Shown here: positions 28,638 through 38,731 of the stretch, piece by piece | How positions within the stretch are numbered: position 1 is the first letter of the stretch | How the letters are laid out: each line of letters starts with the position of its first letter | NCBI RefSeq assembly: GCF_007289895.1 | Contig: NZ_CP041660.1 | Coordinates: 3,658,001-3,722,000 of the forward strand | Direction of reading: 5' to 3' | Source: Catenovulum sediminis | Lineage (GTDB): Bacteria > Pseudomonadota > Gammaproteobacteria > Enterobacterales > Alteromonadaceae | Length of the DNA stretch: 64,000 nucleotides | The notes under the pieces: generated by a model | Told to the model about the DNA's origin: nothing | Database searches by the model: none | What the model saw: only the letters and a program-made list of their open reading frames with translations | Made by a program: the position numbers and the translations under genes

Positions 28638-28789
28638 GCCATGTACTTTATTTACTTCTAATAATGGCAAATTTTAACTTAAAAACGTCGCTTAAGCAGG
28701 CTCAAATTTAAATTATTAAAAAGATTAAGGCTTCATTGCTTGTTTACTCATACAAAGAAGCCACCAACTTTGAACTCTAGAAACTTCAC

Positions 28790-30448
28790 TTACGCATCAC
28801 GTAATTCGCGACGTAATATTTTACCAACATTGGTTTTAGGTAAACTGTCTCTGAATTCAACTGATTTTGGCATTTTATAGCCCGTTAAATTGGTTTTACA
28901 ATGCGCCAGCAATTCGCTATCTGTAAGCGAGTCGTCTTTTTTAACAACGAATATTTTAACCACTTCTCCACATTTTTCGTGAGGCATCCCTACAGCTGCT
29001 ACCTCTAATACCTTGTCGTGCATCGCGACAACTTCTTCAATTTCGTTGGGATAGACATTAAATCCGGACACTAGAATCATGTCTTTTTTACGATCAACTA
29101 TGCGAAAGTATCCCTGCTCATCAAATTCAGCGATATCTCCGGTGCAAAACCACTCACCTTTCATAACCTCATCCGTAGCTTCTGGTCGATTAAAGTATCC
29201 TTTCATCACCTGAGGGCCTTTAACCTGTAACTCGCCCGCTGTATTAACTGGAAGTTCATTCCCCTCTTCATCCACGACACGACATTCGGTAGACGGTATC
29301 GGCAAACCAATTGAACCATTATAATGCTCCAATGAAAGCGGATTAATTGTCACTGCAGGTGAGCATTCGGTTAAACCGTAAGCTTCGAGCAAACGAGTAC
29401 CTGTTACTTTCTCCCAGCGTTCAGCGACCGGTCTTTGCACGGCCATTCCACCGCCCAATGAGAGTTTTAAATGAGAAAAATCTAAATCTGAAAACCCATT
29501 GGTATTTAATAAGCCGTTAAATAGCGTATTAACCCCAGTTAAAGCAGTGAATTGATATTTTTCTAGCTCTTTAATAAATCCTGGCATATCACGGGGGTTG
29601 GTGATTAAAACATTGGTTGCACCATACTTCATAAAGTTAAAACAATTCGCGAGCAATGCAAATATATGATAAAGGGGTAATGCGGTTATAACGACCTCTT
29701 CACCATATTTAAGAGAAGGATCTAACCAAGCACCCGCTTGCATTAAGTTAGCGACCATATTTCTATGTGTTAACATTGCTCCTTTTGCAACCCCTGTTGT
29801 CCCCCCTGTATATTGCAAAAAGGCTAGATCGTCGCCGCTTAACTGAGGTTTTACATAGCGGTTCGCTTCACCTTGAGATAACACGGTGTTAAATCGAATA
29901 TGACCCGGTAAATTGAAAGGCTTCACCATTTTTTTAATGTGTTTAACGACCTTGTTGACCACAAAACCTTTGAGTCCACCTAATTGGTCACCCAGCTCTG
30001 TTAAAATCACATTTTTAACTTTGGTTTCGCCAATAACTTGCTCTAGCGTGTGCGCAAAATTGGCAACAATAACAATACTCGTGGCGCCTGAATCATTGAG
30101 TTGATGCTTGAGCTCTCGTGGGGTGTATAAAGGGTTGACGTTGGCAATTGTGCAGCCCGCTTTTAATGCACCAAATAAAGCAATCGGGTATTGCAACAAG
30201 TTTGGCATCATTAAAGCAACAACATCGCCTTTGCCTAAACCAAGTTGATTTTGTAAATAAGACGCAAACTCTGTACTTTTATAATCTAACTCACGGTAGC
30301 TAATACCTTTATCCATATTGATAAAAGCGGTTCGGTCTGCAAACCGCTCACACGATTCTGAAATGAGTTCTATTAAGCTCGAATAATAGTCCGCATCAAT
30401 TTCCGAAGGTACGCCATCTTGATACTGCTTTAACCAGATTTTTTCCAT
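28790..30448 (-). CDS. fadD: long-chain fatty acid-CoA ligase FadD
   Basis: This 552-residue AMP-forming acyl-CoA synthetase activates long-chain fatty acids for beta-oxidation and uptake. The P-loop motif [18 protein letters not shown], the [13 protein letters not shown] motif and the FACS signature region [27 protein letters not shown] are present. The C-terminal lysine is in [15 protein letters not shown]. The length agrees with E. coli FadD (561 aa). It is peripheral to the inner membrane in known cases. Confidence 0.93.
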   Translation of the reverse strand: MEKIWLKQYQDGVPSEIDADYYSSLIELISESCERFADRTAFINMDKGISYRELDYKSTEFASYLQNQLGLGKGDVVALMMPNLLQYPIALFGALKAGCTIANVNPLYTPRELKHQLNDSGATSIVIVANFAHTLEQVIGETKVKNVILTELGDQLGGLKGFVVNKVVKHIKKMVKPFNLPGHIRFNTVLSQGEANRYVKPQLSGDDLAFLQYTGGTTGVAKGAMLTHRNMVANLMQAGAWLDPSLKYGEEVVITALPLYHIFALLANCFNFMKYGATNVLITNPRDMPGFIKELEKYQFTALTGVNTLFNGLLNTNGFSDLDFSHLKLSLGGGMAVQRPVAERWEKVTGTRLLEAYGLTECSPAVTINPLSLEHYNGSIGLPIPSTECRVVDEEGNELPVNTAGELQVKGPQVMKGYFNRPEATDEVMKGEWFCTGDIAEFDEQGYFRIVDRKKDMILVSGFNVYPNEIEEVVAMHDKVLEVAAVGMPHEKCGEVVKIFVVKKDDSLTDSELLAHCKTNLTGYKMPKSVEFRDSLPKTNVGKILRRELRDA

Positions 30449-30561
30449 GCTCTACTCACAAATTAATTAGCTATAGTGATATGTGATGAATAACGATTTA
30501 AAGTTTAAATGGAGTATTGCAGCTTGTTACAGATTTATCAAACACCTGTTTTAAATTTTAA

Positions 30562-31194
30562 TCAGCTTTTAATAATTTGCCAGGCTTCATTAAGCTGTTG
30601 GATTTTTTGTAAACTACCGCCTTTATCGGGATGATGAAGCAAGCATTGTGCTTTGTATGCAGATTTTTTTTGTTGATACGAAGCATTGATTTCAACTCCC
30701 AGCTCGCGACACGCAGCTTGATAGAGTTCAGTTTTCGAATACTGCTGGTATTTACGCCAAAAACCCTCCAACAACGACTCTACATCAGCCTGTGAGGTGG
30801 ATGTTAAATGCGTTACATCAAGATAATATTCTTCTAGTGGATCTTTTAAAACAACACCACTTGGCGCTTGTGTGTAAATTTGATAATCAATTTTTGCTAA
30901 GCCCATAGTTAACTGTGCTTTTTTGTTTTTAAGCAGTTTATGCCTCAGGCGATACAGGGCGTGATAAAGCGCAAAATGAATTTGAAAGAGTTGATGGGCG
31001 TCATTTGAATCAAATTGTGGAATTATTTGATAAGGGGGCTGCTGTAATATTTTAATCAACGCTTGTTCACTGCAACTTTGCGGTTGTTCAGTAAAAAACA
31101 GCTCTAGTGCGTCAAAAAGTTTATCTAACCAAAGGTTTAGTTTATCGTCAGGCGTCATTTGGTAAGTTAATGCAGATAAGAAAAAGGCCCGCAT
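30562..31194 (-). CDS. DnaJ-related protein with C-terminal J-domain
   Basis: Roughly 210 residues with an N-terminal DnaJ-related domain (LDKLFDALELFFTEQPQS...HFALYHALYRLRHKLL) and a C-terminal J-domain carrying the HPD motif in LLHHPDKGG. It probably stimulates an Hsp70 partner. The start is uncertain. The longest frame begins at TTG 31215, directly after rplS. ATG 31194 has GAAGG upstream but lies in the rplS terminator hairpin. ATG 31158 fits homologue length best. It is probably expressed partly by readthrough from the rplS operon. Confidence 0.75.
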   Translation of the reverse strand: MRAFFLSALTYQMTPDDKLNLWLDKLFDALELFFTEQPQSCSEQALIKILQQPPYQIIPQFDSNDAHQLFQIHFALYHALYRLRHKLLKNKKAQLTMGLAKIDYQIYTQAPSGVVLKDPLEEYYLDVTHLTSTSQADVESLLEGFWRKYQQYSKTELYQAACRELGVEINASYQQKKSAYKAQCLLHHPDKGGSLQKIQQLNEAWQIIKS

Positions 31195-31203
31195 TTGCGA
31201 GCC
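31181..31203 (-). terminator. terminator after rplS
   Basis: On the minus strand a 7-bp stem GGCTCGC/GCGGGCC (one G-U pair, loop AAAT) is followed by TTTTT. It sits 13 bp after the rplS stop and ends the rpsP-rimM-trmD-rplS transcript. It overlaps possible starts of the downstream DnaJ-related gene. Confidence 0.8.
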
Positions 31204-31215
31204 TTCATCAGCCAA

Positions 31216-31569
31216 TTATTTTTTAGCAAGCTTTTCTTTGATACGTGCAGCTTTACCAGTTAAGTTGCGTAAGTAATACAACTTAGCCTGACGCACGTCA
31301 CCACGACGCTTAACATCAATCTTTGCAACTAATGGGCTATGTGTTTGGAACGTACGTTCCACACCTTCACCACCAGACATCTTACGTACTGTGAAAGATG
31401 AATTTAAACCGCGATTTTTCTTCGCTATTACTACACCTTCGTAAGCCTGTAAACGCTCACGATCACCTTCTTTTACTTTTACATGGACAACAACTGTGTC
31501 ACCTTGTGCAAAAGCAGGAAGGTCTTGTTTCATCTGCTCTTTTTCGAGCTGTAAAATGATATTACTCAT
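31216..31569 (-). CDS. rplS: 50S ribosomal protein L19
   Basis: The 117-residue protein is L19 by [40 protein letters not shown] and the C-terminal [27 protein letters not shown]. It sits at the 30S/50S interface. The gene is last in the rpsP-rimM-trmD-rplS operon and is followed by a terminator. Confidence 0.98.
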   Translation of the reverse strand: MSNIILQLEKEQMKQDLPAFAQGDTVVVHVKVKEGDRERLQAYEGVVIAKKNRGLNSSFTVRKMSGGEGVERTFQTHSPLVAKIDVKRRGDVRQAKLYYLRNLTGKAARIKEKLAKK

Positions 31570-31584
31570 AATAACCTTCTTATC

Positions 31585-32352
31585 CTAGAGTTCACTGCCG
31601 TTCTTGCGGTATTGAGTTTGAAACGCTTTCAATAACTCAAGCTGCTCATCAGTCAGAGCTAGGTTAGTTAATAATTCAGGACGTCTTAACCAAGTCCGCC
31701 CCAAAGCTTGTTGCATTCGCCATTTCTCAATTCTTTTATGATCACCACTTAACAACACCGAAGGAACAGACTTATCATCTAATACTTCTGGTCTTGTATA
31801 ATGTGGGCAGTCTAACAAGCCGTTTTGAAACGAGTCTTGTTGTGCTGACATTTGATGTCCGAGTACGCCCGGAACCAAACGCGTAACCGCATCAATCAGT
31901 GTCATTGCAGGTAGCTCACCACCACTTAACACATAATCACCAACTGACCATTCCTCATCGATTTCCGCTTCAATTAAGCGTTCATCAATGCCTTCATATC
32001 GGCCACACACCAAGAGTAATTTTGAGTTTTCAGCAAGTTCTGCTGCACCTTTTTGATCAAGTTTTCGACCTTGAGGCGACAAATAAATGGTTTTAACACC
32101 CTCACCTGCAGACTTTTTTGCAGTCCTGATTGCATCTTGTAATGGTTGAACCATCATCAGCATACCCGGACCACCACCATACGGTCTATCATCAACTGTA
32201 CGGTGCTTATCAAAGGTAAAATCACGAGGATTCCAACTTTGAAACTCAAAAATACCTTTTTTAACTGCACGTCCGGTGACACCGTACTGACTCACTGCAT
32301 CAAACATTTCAGGAAACAGGGTAATCACCCCAATCCAATTTAATGCAGCCAT
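31585..32352 (-). CDS. trmD: tRNA (guanine-N1)-methyltransferase TrmD
   Basis: The 255-residue SPOUT-class enzyme methylates G37 of tRNAs, using S-adenosylmethionine bound in a trefoil knot. Signature segments are [31 protein letters not shown] and [18 protein letters not shown], with the catalytic-loop Asp in [16 protein letters not shown]. The operon order rimM-trmD-rplS is conserved. Its start lies 3 bp from the rimM stop. Confidence 0.98.
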   Translation of the reverse strand: MAALNWIGVITLFPEMFDAVSQYGVTGRAVKKGIFEFQSWNPRDFTFDKHRTVDDRPYGGGPGMLMMVQPLQDAIRTAKKSAGEGVKTIYLSPQGRKLDQKGAAELAENSKLLLVCGRYEGIDERLIEAEIDEEWSVGDYVLSGGELPAMTLIDAVTRLVPGVLGHQMSAQQDSFQNGLLDCPHYTRPEVLDDKSVPSVLLSGDHKRIEKWRMQQALGRTWLRRPELLTNLALTDEQLELLKAFQTQYRKNGSEL

Positions 32353-32355
32353 GGA

Positions 32356-32886
32356 TTAAAAATCCGCGTCCCAGTGCACCGTGATCAATTTTTTATCCAA
32401 ATCAATCGATTCGATGACTTGGTTATCTATTAGTGGTATCAAGCGCTCACTAATGCCAAAAGCATCACGTGCATTTGCCTTAACCACTAACACGTCATTT
32501 GAGCCCGTTTCCATCAATGATTTGACAACGCCCATATCATAGCCGTCGACATTCACTACATTTAAACCGACCAAATCACGCCAATAGAATTCGTCTTGAG
32601 ATAAATCTGGCAACTGCTCAGAATCGACAATAATATCCATTCCTGTTAGCAATTGGGCTTTCTCTCGAACATCAACGTTATCTAATTTAACGATGAGTCC
32701 TTTATTGTGTCGACGCCACTCGACAATTTTTGCTTCTTGCCACAATTTCCCTCGACCGATAGTCCAAGGATTGTAGCTGAAGATATTTTCAGGGTCTTCA
32801 GTAAAAGATGACACTTTTAACCAGCCTTTAACGCCATAAACCGCACCTAGGCGACCTACAACAATCTTATTCTCTGGTTGAGTCAT
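32356..32886 (-). CDS. rimM: ribosome maturation factor RimM
   Basis: The 176-residue protein has an N-terminal RimM beta-barrel ([28 protein letters not shown]) and a C-terminal PRC-barrel ([21 protein letters not shown]...[15 protein letters not shown]). It binds S19 and assists 30S head assembly. It lies between rpsP and trmD in the standard order. Confidence 0.97.
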   Translation of the reverse strand: MTQPENKIVVGRLGAVYGVKGWLKVSSFTEDPENIFSYNPWTIGRGKLWQEAKIVEWRRHNKGLIVKLDNVDVREKAQLLTGMDIIVDSEQLPDLSQDEFYWRDLVGLNVVNVDGYDMGVVKSLMETGSNDVLVVKANARDAFGISERLIPLIDNQVIESIDLDKKLITVHWDADF

Positions 32887-32912
32887 ACTTCAAAATCTCT
32901 GAATATCTGATA

Positions 32913-33161
32913 TTAAGCCGCAGCGCGTGCGTCTTTAATTAAGTTTTTTACACGATCAGAGGTTTGTGCACCTTGACTGATCCAGTGGTCTACGCGTGCT
33001 AAGTCAAGACGTAGGCGCTCTGCTTGACCACGAGCTATTGGATTGAAAAAACCAATACGCTCAATGAAACGGCCATCGCGAGGGCTACGGCTATCCGCTA
33101 CTACTACTTGGTAGAAAGGACGCTTTTTAGAACCACCACGAGATAAACGAATTGTTACCAT
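32913..33161 (-). CDS. rpsP: 30S ribosomal protein S16
   Basis: The 82-residue S16 begins [25 protein letters not shown]. The frame is open upstream to 33263, but the first 34 residues there are not S16, so ATG 33161 is the start. It is the first gene of the operon. A leader of at least 40 nt contains no further gene. Confidence 0.98.
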   Translation of the reverse strand: MVTIRLSRGGSKKRPFYQVVVADSRSPRDGRFIERIGFFNPIARGQAERLRLDLARVDHWISQGAQTSDRVKNLIKDARAAA

Positions 33162-33204
33162 ATCGTACCCATAGTTGATTAAGTTAATGTTTAAAAAATT
33201 GGCT

Positions 33205-33229
33205 GCTTTTCCAGCTCGGCTGGAAAAGC
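33205..33229 (-). terminator. hairpin between nhaA and rpsP
   Basis: A perfect 11-bp stem (GCTTTTCCAGC/GCTGGAAAAGC) with a 3-nt loop lies 59 bp after the nhaA stop and 43 bp before the rpsP start. On the minus strand AGCCAATTTTTT follows, so it probably terminates nhaA. It could also attenuate the rpsP operon if transcription starts upstream of it. Confidence 0.7.
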
Positions 33230-33287
33230 CCGTGAATTGTACACAGATTAAGCCTGAATGCAACTTAAAGCAGGTTTTGTGACAGTT

Positions 33288-34481
33288 TTAATTGGCAATT
33301 TTTTTATTTTTAAATTGTTTGCTCAGAACAACATAGCCCAATATACCGGATAATAGTGAGCCGACAATAATGCCAAGCCTATCATCAAAGGCGAAACTAA
33401 TGCCGGTTTCTCCAAACGCAAGCGAACCAATAAATAAACTCATGGTAAAACCAACCCCACATAGAGCCGCTATACCGTACAGTGCGCTCCAGTTCATTCC
33501 AGTTGGCAACTTAGTTAATTTTAGCTGAATCGCCAACCAACAGAAACCAAACACACCAACTTGCTTACCAACAAATAAACCAGCAGCAATACCAATAGGC
33601 ACTGGGTGTAGGAGTTGGTTAATATCACGACTTATTAAATCTAAACCGGCATTGGCAAACGCAAAGACAGGTAAAATGAAAAATGCCACTGTACCATGTA
33701 AATCACGCTCTAAACTTTTGAGTGGCGAATAATCGGGATTAACGGACGATCTCATTGGAATAAATAGTGCTAACACGACCCCAGCTAATGTTGCATGTAC
33801 GCCAGACTTTAATAATGCCCCCCACATAATCAAACCGACAATAACAAACATAGTCGTTGAGCTTACGTTTTTACGGTTGAGAATATACAACACTGGCAAA
33901 CAACATAATGCAATGGTAAGCGAGGTTGCAGATATCTGGCTGGTATAAAAGATAGCAATGATAATGATGGCACCGATATCGTCAAATATTGCCAATGAAG
34001 TCAAAAATATCTTTAAAGATACAGGCACATTTTTACCGAGTAGCGACAAAATACCTAATGCAAAAGCAATGTCTGTTGCTGCGGGTATTGCCCAACCTTG
34101 AACGGTATCAGGGTTATCATGATTAAAAATTAAATACACCAATGCTGGTATAACCATACCCCCGATGGCACCGATGGCGGGTAAAATAATATTGCGTTTA
34201 TCTGACAGCTCACCTTCTAACACCTCACGTTTGAGTTCTAATCCAACGTGAAAAAAGAAAATGGCCATTAAGCCATCATTAATCCATAACAAGAGTGGTT
34301 TAGCGATGCCAAACTCTCCCATCCATACTTCAACTGAGGTTGTAATCAAAAGGTCGTAATATATGCTCCAAGGAGAGTTTGCCATAACAATAGCTAAGAA
34401 AGCCGCTATCATCAAAACAATACCACCTGCAGATTCGGAGCTGAAAAAGCTTGCTTGAGTTTCGCTGTTTTTATTTATCAT
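33288..34481 (-). CDS. nhaA: Na+/H+ antiporter NhaA
   Basis: The 397-residue inner-membrane antiporter has about 12 hydrophobic helices and the ion-binding aspartate pair in [19 protein letters not shown] (near residues 167-168). Other NhaA blocks are [20 protein letters not shown] and [18 protein letters not shown]. It exports Na+ at alkaline pH, which suits a marine organism. The length matches E. coli NhaA (388 aa). Confidence 0.96.
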   Translation of the reverse strand: MINKNSETQASFFSSESAGGIVLMIAAFLAIVMANSPWSIYYDLLITTSVEVWMGEFGIAKPLLLWINDGLMAIFFFHVGLELKREVLEGELSDKRNIILPAIGAIGGMVIPALVYLIFNHDNPDTVQGWAIPAATDIAFALGILSLLGKNVPVSLKIFLTSLAIFDDIGAIIIIAIFYTSQISATSLTIALCCLPVLYILNRKNVSSTTMFVIVGLIMWGALLKSGVHATLAGVVLALFIPMRSSVNPDYSPLKSLERDLHGTVAFFILPVFAFANAGLDLISRDINQLLHPVPIGIAAGLFVGKQVGVFGFCWLAIQLKLTKLPTGMNWSALYGIAALCGVGFTMSLFIGSLAFGETGISFAFDDRLGIIVGSLLSGILGYVVLSKQFKNKKIAN

Positions 34482-34552
34482 TTATGTTTCTCCAAAACAC
34501 CAGTTGTTTCCATTCTTTACATAAGACATATAATGTCAAGTTAAATTACGCG

Positions 34553-34582
34553 AAAAAAAACCGGAAAGATCCGGTTTTTTTT
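34553..34582. terminator. bidirectional terminator after ffh
   Basis: The stem CCGGA/TCCGG with loop AAGA is extended by eight A on one side and eight T on the other, giving a 13-bp stem and a U-tract in both directions. It lies 9 bp past the ffh stop. Confidence 0.9.
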
Positions 34583-34590
34583 ACAAAAGA

Positions 34591-35985
34591 TTATCGTCCA
34601 AACATACCGCCTGGTCCACCCGGCCCGCCAAATCCACCTGGCGGCATCATACCTTTCATACCACGCATCATTTTACTCATGCCGCCTTTGCCTGACATTT
34701 TCTTCATCATTTTTTGCATTTGAGTGAATTGCTTTAACAAACGATTGACATCTTGGATCTGAGTGCCCGATCCAGCGGCAATACGTTTTTTACGCGAACC
34801 TTTGATTAAATCAGGGTGCGTTCGCTCTTTTTGCGTCATTGAATTAATAATAGCTTCCATTTGTACAAACTGCTTGTCATTTACCTTATCTTTAACATTA
34901 TCCGGTAATTGACTCATACCTGGCAATTTGCCCATCATCGACATCATCCCACCCATATTTCGCATTTGCGCTAGCTGGTCACGAAAATCTTCCAAATCAA
35001 AGCCTTTTCCTTTCTTGACTTTGTTTGCAAGCTTCATCGCTTTATCTTTATCGACTTTACGTTCAACTTCTTCGATCAAAGATAAAACGTCGCCCATCCC
35101 AAGTATTCGAGATGCAATACGATCTGGATGGAAAGGCTCTAATGCGTCTGTTTTTTCACCCATACCGATAAATTTAATCGGTTTACCGGTAATACTACGA
35201 ATTGAAAGTGCCGCACCACCACGTGCATCACCATCGGCTTTAGTTAAAATCACACCGGTTAAAGGTAAGGCTTCATTGAACGCCTTTGCCGTATTCGCAG
35301 CATCCTGACCTGTCATAGCGTCTACAACAAACAAAGTTTCGACGGGCTGAACAGACTGATGCAATGCTTTAATTTCGTCCATCATATCGTTATCGACATG
35401 CAAACGACCGGCGGTATCAAGAATGACTACATCGAAAAACTGTAATTTAGCATGACTTATTGCTGCAGATGCAATGTCGACTGGTTTTTGTTCAACCGTG
35501 CTTGGGAAAAATTCAACACCAATGTCTGTTGCTAAAGTTTCCAATTGTTTTATTGCAGCGGGGCGATATACATCCGCACTCACAACCAAAACTTTTTTCT
35601 TTTCACGCTCTTTTAAAAACTTCGCTAGTTTACCAACCGAGGTTGTTTTACCAGCCCCTTGTAAACCTGCCATCATAAGTACAGCTGGTTTTTGAGTCGC
35701 TAAATTTAAGCTTTCGTTCGCCTCCCCCATAGCTGAGACTAGCTCGGCGTTTACAATCTTTAAAAAAGCTTGTCCAGGATTCAGGCTTTTACTAACTTCT
35801 AAACCAACTGACTTTTGTTTTACGTTGTTAATAAATTCTTTTATAACAGGTAAAGCAACGTCGGCTTCCAACAAAGCCATACGCACTTCACGTAATGTGT
35901 CTTTAATGTTGTCTTCGGTTAGACGTCCTTTGCCCGTGATATTGCGTAACGTCTGACTTAAACGATCAGATAAATTTTCAAACAT
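34591..35985 (-). CDS. ffh: signal recognition particle protein Ffh
   Basis: The 464-residue SRP54 GTPase has an NG domain with G1 GLQGAGKTTSVGKL, G3 DTAGRLHVD and G4 TKADGDARGG. The Met-rich M domain binds signal sequences and 4.5S RNA (MRNMGGMMSMMGKLPGM; QMQKMMKKM). The tail is unusually glycine-rich (GGFGGPGGPGGM). It targets nascent membrane proteins to FtsY and SecYEG. It is divergent from ypjD. Confidence 0.97.
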   Translation of the reverse strand: MFENLSDRLSQTLRNITGKGRLTEDNIKDTLREVRMALLEADVALPVIKEFINNVKQKSVGLEVSKSLNPGQAFLKIVNAELVSAMGEANESLNLATQKPAVLMMAGLQGAGKTTSVGKLAKFLKEREKKKVLVVSADVYRPAAIKQLETLATDIGVEFFPSTVEQKPVDIASAAISHAKLQFFDVVILDTAGRLHVDNDMMDEIKALHQSVQPVETLFVVDAMTGQDAANTAKAFNEALPLTGVILTKADGDARGGAALSIRSITGKPIKFIGMGEKTDALEPFHPDRIASRILGMGDVLSLIEEVERKVDKDKAMKLANKVKKGKGFDLEDFRDQLAQMRNMGGMMSMMGKLPGMSQLPDNVKDKVNDKQFVQMEAIINSMTQKERTHPDLIKGSRKKRIAAGSGTQIQDVNRLLKQFTQMQKMMKKMSGKGGMSKMMRGMKGMMPPGGFGGPGGPGGMFGR

Positions 35986-36159
35986 AAATAATGACTACCC
36001 GATTACAGGAATGTGTTGTAAACCAATATTTTTATGTATTGTATACGTAAGTAGATAGAAAATATACGTTTGCGGTAATACTTGCGTTTAATCGATTTCA
36101 ATGGAAAATGTAGTTAAACTGAGATTGCGTAAAAAAATATTATAAATTAAGGAATTCGG

Positions 36160-36948
36160 ATGATTTTGGCCGTTTTAGCCGTATTGTCATATATTACAAG
36201 CGCAACTGGCCTTTTTATGCGCCTGTTCAATAAACTCGAAAATGTTACTAATCTTCTTATCTCTATTGGGATATTAGGCACCGCGCTGCATATTAGTTAT
36301 ATATTTATGCATTTTCAGGTAAGCGACGAGCATGCTTATTCGTTACTACTGGCTGCTAATGTCGTTGTAGTTACCGTAAATATACTGACTCTGTTTTTTT
36401 CGATATTCAGTGGTAATGTTTTTGCGCTACCGGTTAATTTAATCTTTGCCGCGACGATTTGTGCCTTGAGCATGGTTATCCCAGCAGAAGTGACCAATTT
36501 TGCGAGCTGGACATTAGAAACCTTGTCGCATATTAGCCTAGCTCTTTTAAGCTATGGTGTGTTAGTTATTGCGACACTTTTAACTTACCAATACAATTTT
36601 GTTGCATCTCGACTTAAACACCATGATTTATCGGTTTTAAGCTTACCTATGCCAGCGCTAAATTCTATTGAAAACCAAATTATCACACTACTTAAAGTCG
36701 GCTCTGGGCTATTAACACTTTCCATTGTCAGTGGATTTATTTTTTTAGAAAACTTTATTGGTTCAGGGCAAGCCCATAAAACAATATTGTCATTATTTGC
36801 CTGGATAATGTTTATTGGTGTTATTATCGGTCATCATAAATTTGGTTGGCGAGGACGAATCACACTAGTGATTACGACTTGTGGTAGTCTATTATTAACC
36901 ATCGGATATTTTGGCTCTCGTTTAATGCGAGAAATTATTTTAAACTAA
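36160..36948 (+). CDS. ypjD: YpjD, CcsA/HemX-like inner membrane protein
   Basis: The 262-residue protein has about eight membrane helices and belongs to the cytochrome c assembly (CcsA/CcmC/HemX) superfamily. SHISLALLSYGVLVIATLLTYQYN and IIGHHKFGWRGR contain candidate heme-ligand histidines. It lacks the WWD-type heme loop in full form, so a role in heme export is uncertain. The ypjD-corB pair divergent from ffh is the standard gammaproteobacterial arrangement. Confidence 0.88.
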   Translation: MILAVLAVLSYITSATGLFMRLFNKLENVTNLLISIGILGTALHISYIFMHFQVSDEHAYSLLLAANVVVVTVNILTLFFSIFSGNVFALPVNLIFAATICALSMVIPAEVTNFASWTLETLSHISLALLSYGVLVIATLLTYQYNFVASRLKHHDLSVLSLPMPALNSIENQIITLLKVGSGLLTLSIVSGFIFLENFIGSGQAHKTILSLFAWIMFIGVIIGHHKFGWRGRITLVITTCGSLLLTIGYFGSRLMREIILN

Positions 36949-37026
36949 GGCTTGTTGTTGGGCGATCAATACCCACATATAGTCGCCAAATACGTATTTT
37001 TATTTTAGTTTTAAAGGACATTCCTG

Positions 37027-38307
37027 TTGGACGACATTTCCACTAGTACGCTGTTTATTATATTGGGCGTACTCATTTTAGTATCTGCTTTTTTCTCAAG
37101 TTCAGAAACGGGCATGATGTCTCTGAATAAATACCGGCTCAGGCATTTGAGCCAAAGCGGACACAAAACGGCAAAAAAAGTCAGCGCACTGTTAGAAAGA
37201 CCAGACCGCTTGATTGGTTTAATCTTAATTGGTAATAACCTAGTTAATATAGCGGCTTCTGCAATAGCGACGATCATAGGTTTAAGATTATACGGTGATT
37301 ATGGTGTTGCTGTAGCGACCATTGGTTTAACCATCGTGCTGTTAATATTTGCAGAAGTAACCCCTAAAACATTAGCGGCCTACTTCCCTGAAAAAATAGC
37401 CTTTCCAGCATCTTATGTATTGGCGGCTTTGTTAGTGCCTTTCTATCCGTTTGTTTGGGGCTTAAACCTCATTACTAATGGGGTACTTAAAATATTTAGA
37501 ATTAATCTGGATAATCGAGAAGATTCGTTGACACATGAAGAGCTTAAAACCGTGGTGAATGAAGCGGGTGCATTAATCCCGCGCCGTCACCAAGATATGC
37601 TGTTAAGCGTTTTAGACTTAGAAAATGTAACCGTGGACGATATTATGGTTCCACGAAACGAAATTGTGGGTATTGATATCAATGACGACTGGAAAGACAT
37701 CGTTAAAATGCTCACCCACGGCACGCACACTCGCATATTATTGTACCGAGACACTCTGGATGATGCTGTGGGTTTTGTGCATTCTCGTGATGTTTTAAGG
37801 CTTTTATCTAAAACACAGTTTTGTAAAGAAACCTTATTAAGAGCCGTTCGTGAAATCTATTTTGTGCCAGAAGGTACACCTTTAAACGTTCAGTTATTAA
37901 AGTTTCAACGTAACAAAATACGCATTGGTTTAGTGGTAGATGAATACGGTGATATCCAAGGGTTGGTTACACTTGAAGATATACTAGAGGAGATTGTCGG
38001 TGACTTTACGACAACAATGGACGTTCCATCAGCCAATAATATCAAACAACCAGATGGTAGTTTTTTAGTTGATGCCAGCAGCAGTATTCGGGATTTAAAC
38101 AAACAATTTAAATGGAAGTTACCAGAAGATGGGCCAAGGACGTTAAATGGGCTGATATTGGAGCATTTAGAGGAAATCCCAACGGACAATCTATGTCTAA
38201 GATTATTTGGTTACCCGATAGAAGTATTAGACATCAAAGATAACATGGTGAAACAGGTTAAGATATTTCCTCACTTGTATCGAAAGCGACGCATCGCCGT
38301 TCGTTAA
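37027..38307 (+). CDS. corB: CorB/YfjD-like CNNM transporter with CBS pair
   Basis: The 426-residue protein has a CNNM/DUF21 membrane domain (LFIILGVLILVSAFFSSSETGMMSLN, LIGLILIGNNLVNIAASAIATIIGL). A CBS pair (VTVDDIMVPRNEIVGIDI, LVVDEYGDIQGLVTLEDILEEIVGD) and a C-terminal CorC/HlyC domain follow. Known relatives affect Mg2+/Co2+ efflux or resistance. The start is TTG 37027, with AAAGGA 9-14 bases upstream and no nearby ATG giving the conserved N-terminus. It follows ypjD by 78 bp. Confidence 0.9.
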   Translation: MDDISTSTLFIILGVLILVSAFFSSSETGMMSLNKYRLRHLSQSGHKTAKKVSALLERPDRLIGLILIGNNLVNIAASAIATIIGLRLYGDYGVAVATIGLTIVLLIFAEVTPKTLAAYFPEKIAFPASYVLAALLVPFYPFVWGLNLITNGVLKIFRINLDNREDSLTHEELKTVVNEAGALIPRRHQDMLLSVLDLENVTVDDIMVPRNEIVGIDINDDWKDIVKMLTHGTHTRILLYRDTLDDAVGFVHSRDVLRLLSKTQFCKETLLRAVREIYFVPEGTPLNVQLLKFQRNKIRIGLVVDEYGDIQGLVTLEDILEEIVGDFTTTMDVPSANNIKQPDGSFLVDASSSIRDLNKQFKWKLPEDGPRTLNGLILEHLEEIPTDNLCLRLFGYPIEVLDIKDNMVKQVKIFPHLYRKRRIAVR

Positions 38308-38341
38308 ACAAAGTAAATAATCTAGATACAAATTTTGACAC

Positions 38342-38373
38342 AAAAAAACCGGCTTCAGAGCCGGTTTTTTTTT
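38342..38373. terminator. bidirectional terminator between corB and csrA
   Basis: The stem CCGGCT/AGCCGG with loop TCAG is flanked by seven A and nine T, forming an extended hairpin with a U-tract either way. It serves the convergent corB and csrA genes. Confidence 0.9.
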
Positions 38374-38385
38374 GCTTAAAAAATA

Positions 38386-38580
38386 TCAATAATCGTTGTT
38401 ACCCGACGCTTGATTTTTCTCTGCTTGAATTCGCATATAAATTTCTTCTCGGTGGACTGAGATTTCTTTCGGTGCGTTAACACCTATACGAACTTGATTA
38501 CCTTTCACGCCTAATACAGTCACGGTAACTTCATCACCGATCATAAGTGTTTCACCAACACGTCGAGTTAAAATTAGCAT
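38386..38580 (-). CDS. csrA: carbon storage regulator CsrA
   Basis: The 64-residue RNA-binding dimer starts [23 protein letters not shown] and has the RNA-contact segment [11 protein letters not shown]. It binds GGA motifs in mRNA leaders to repress or stabilise translation. The alaS-csrA order is conserved in gammaproteobacteria. No CsrB-type sRNA is evident nearby. Confidence 0.98.
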   Translation of the reverse strand: MLILTRRVGETLMIGDEVTVTVLGVKGNQVRIGVNAPKEISVHREEIYMRIQAEKNQASGNNDY

Positions 38581-38731
38581 TTGCAGCTCCTATCCTAATG
38601 TCCTAAACCGTCAACAGCGGTTGCACCCTATTGCTAAAGTTAGCTCAAAAATAATTAATCGCAAAAAAATATTTAACTTTTTCTTAACCAATTAAATAGG
38701 GGCAATACCAAAGAATCGATATATTACTTGT

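Noticed and set aside
33162-33263. N-terminal extension of S16 to 33263
   Set aside because: The 34 extra residues are unlike S16, and the frame overlaps the hairpin in the rpsP leader.
34928-35308. 126-codon ORF opposite ffh
   Set aside because: It lies entirely antisense to a well-conserved gene and has no recognisable domain; it is a shadow frame.
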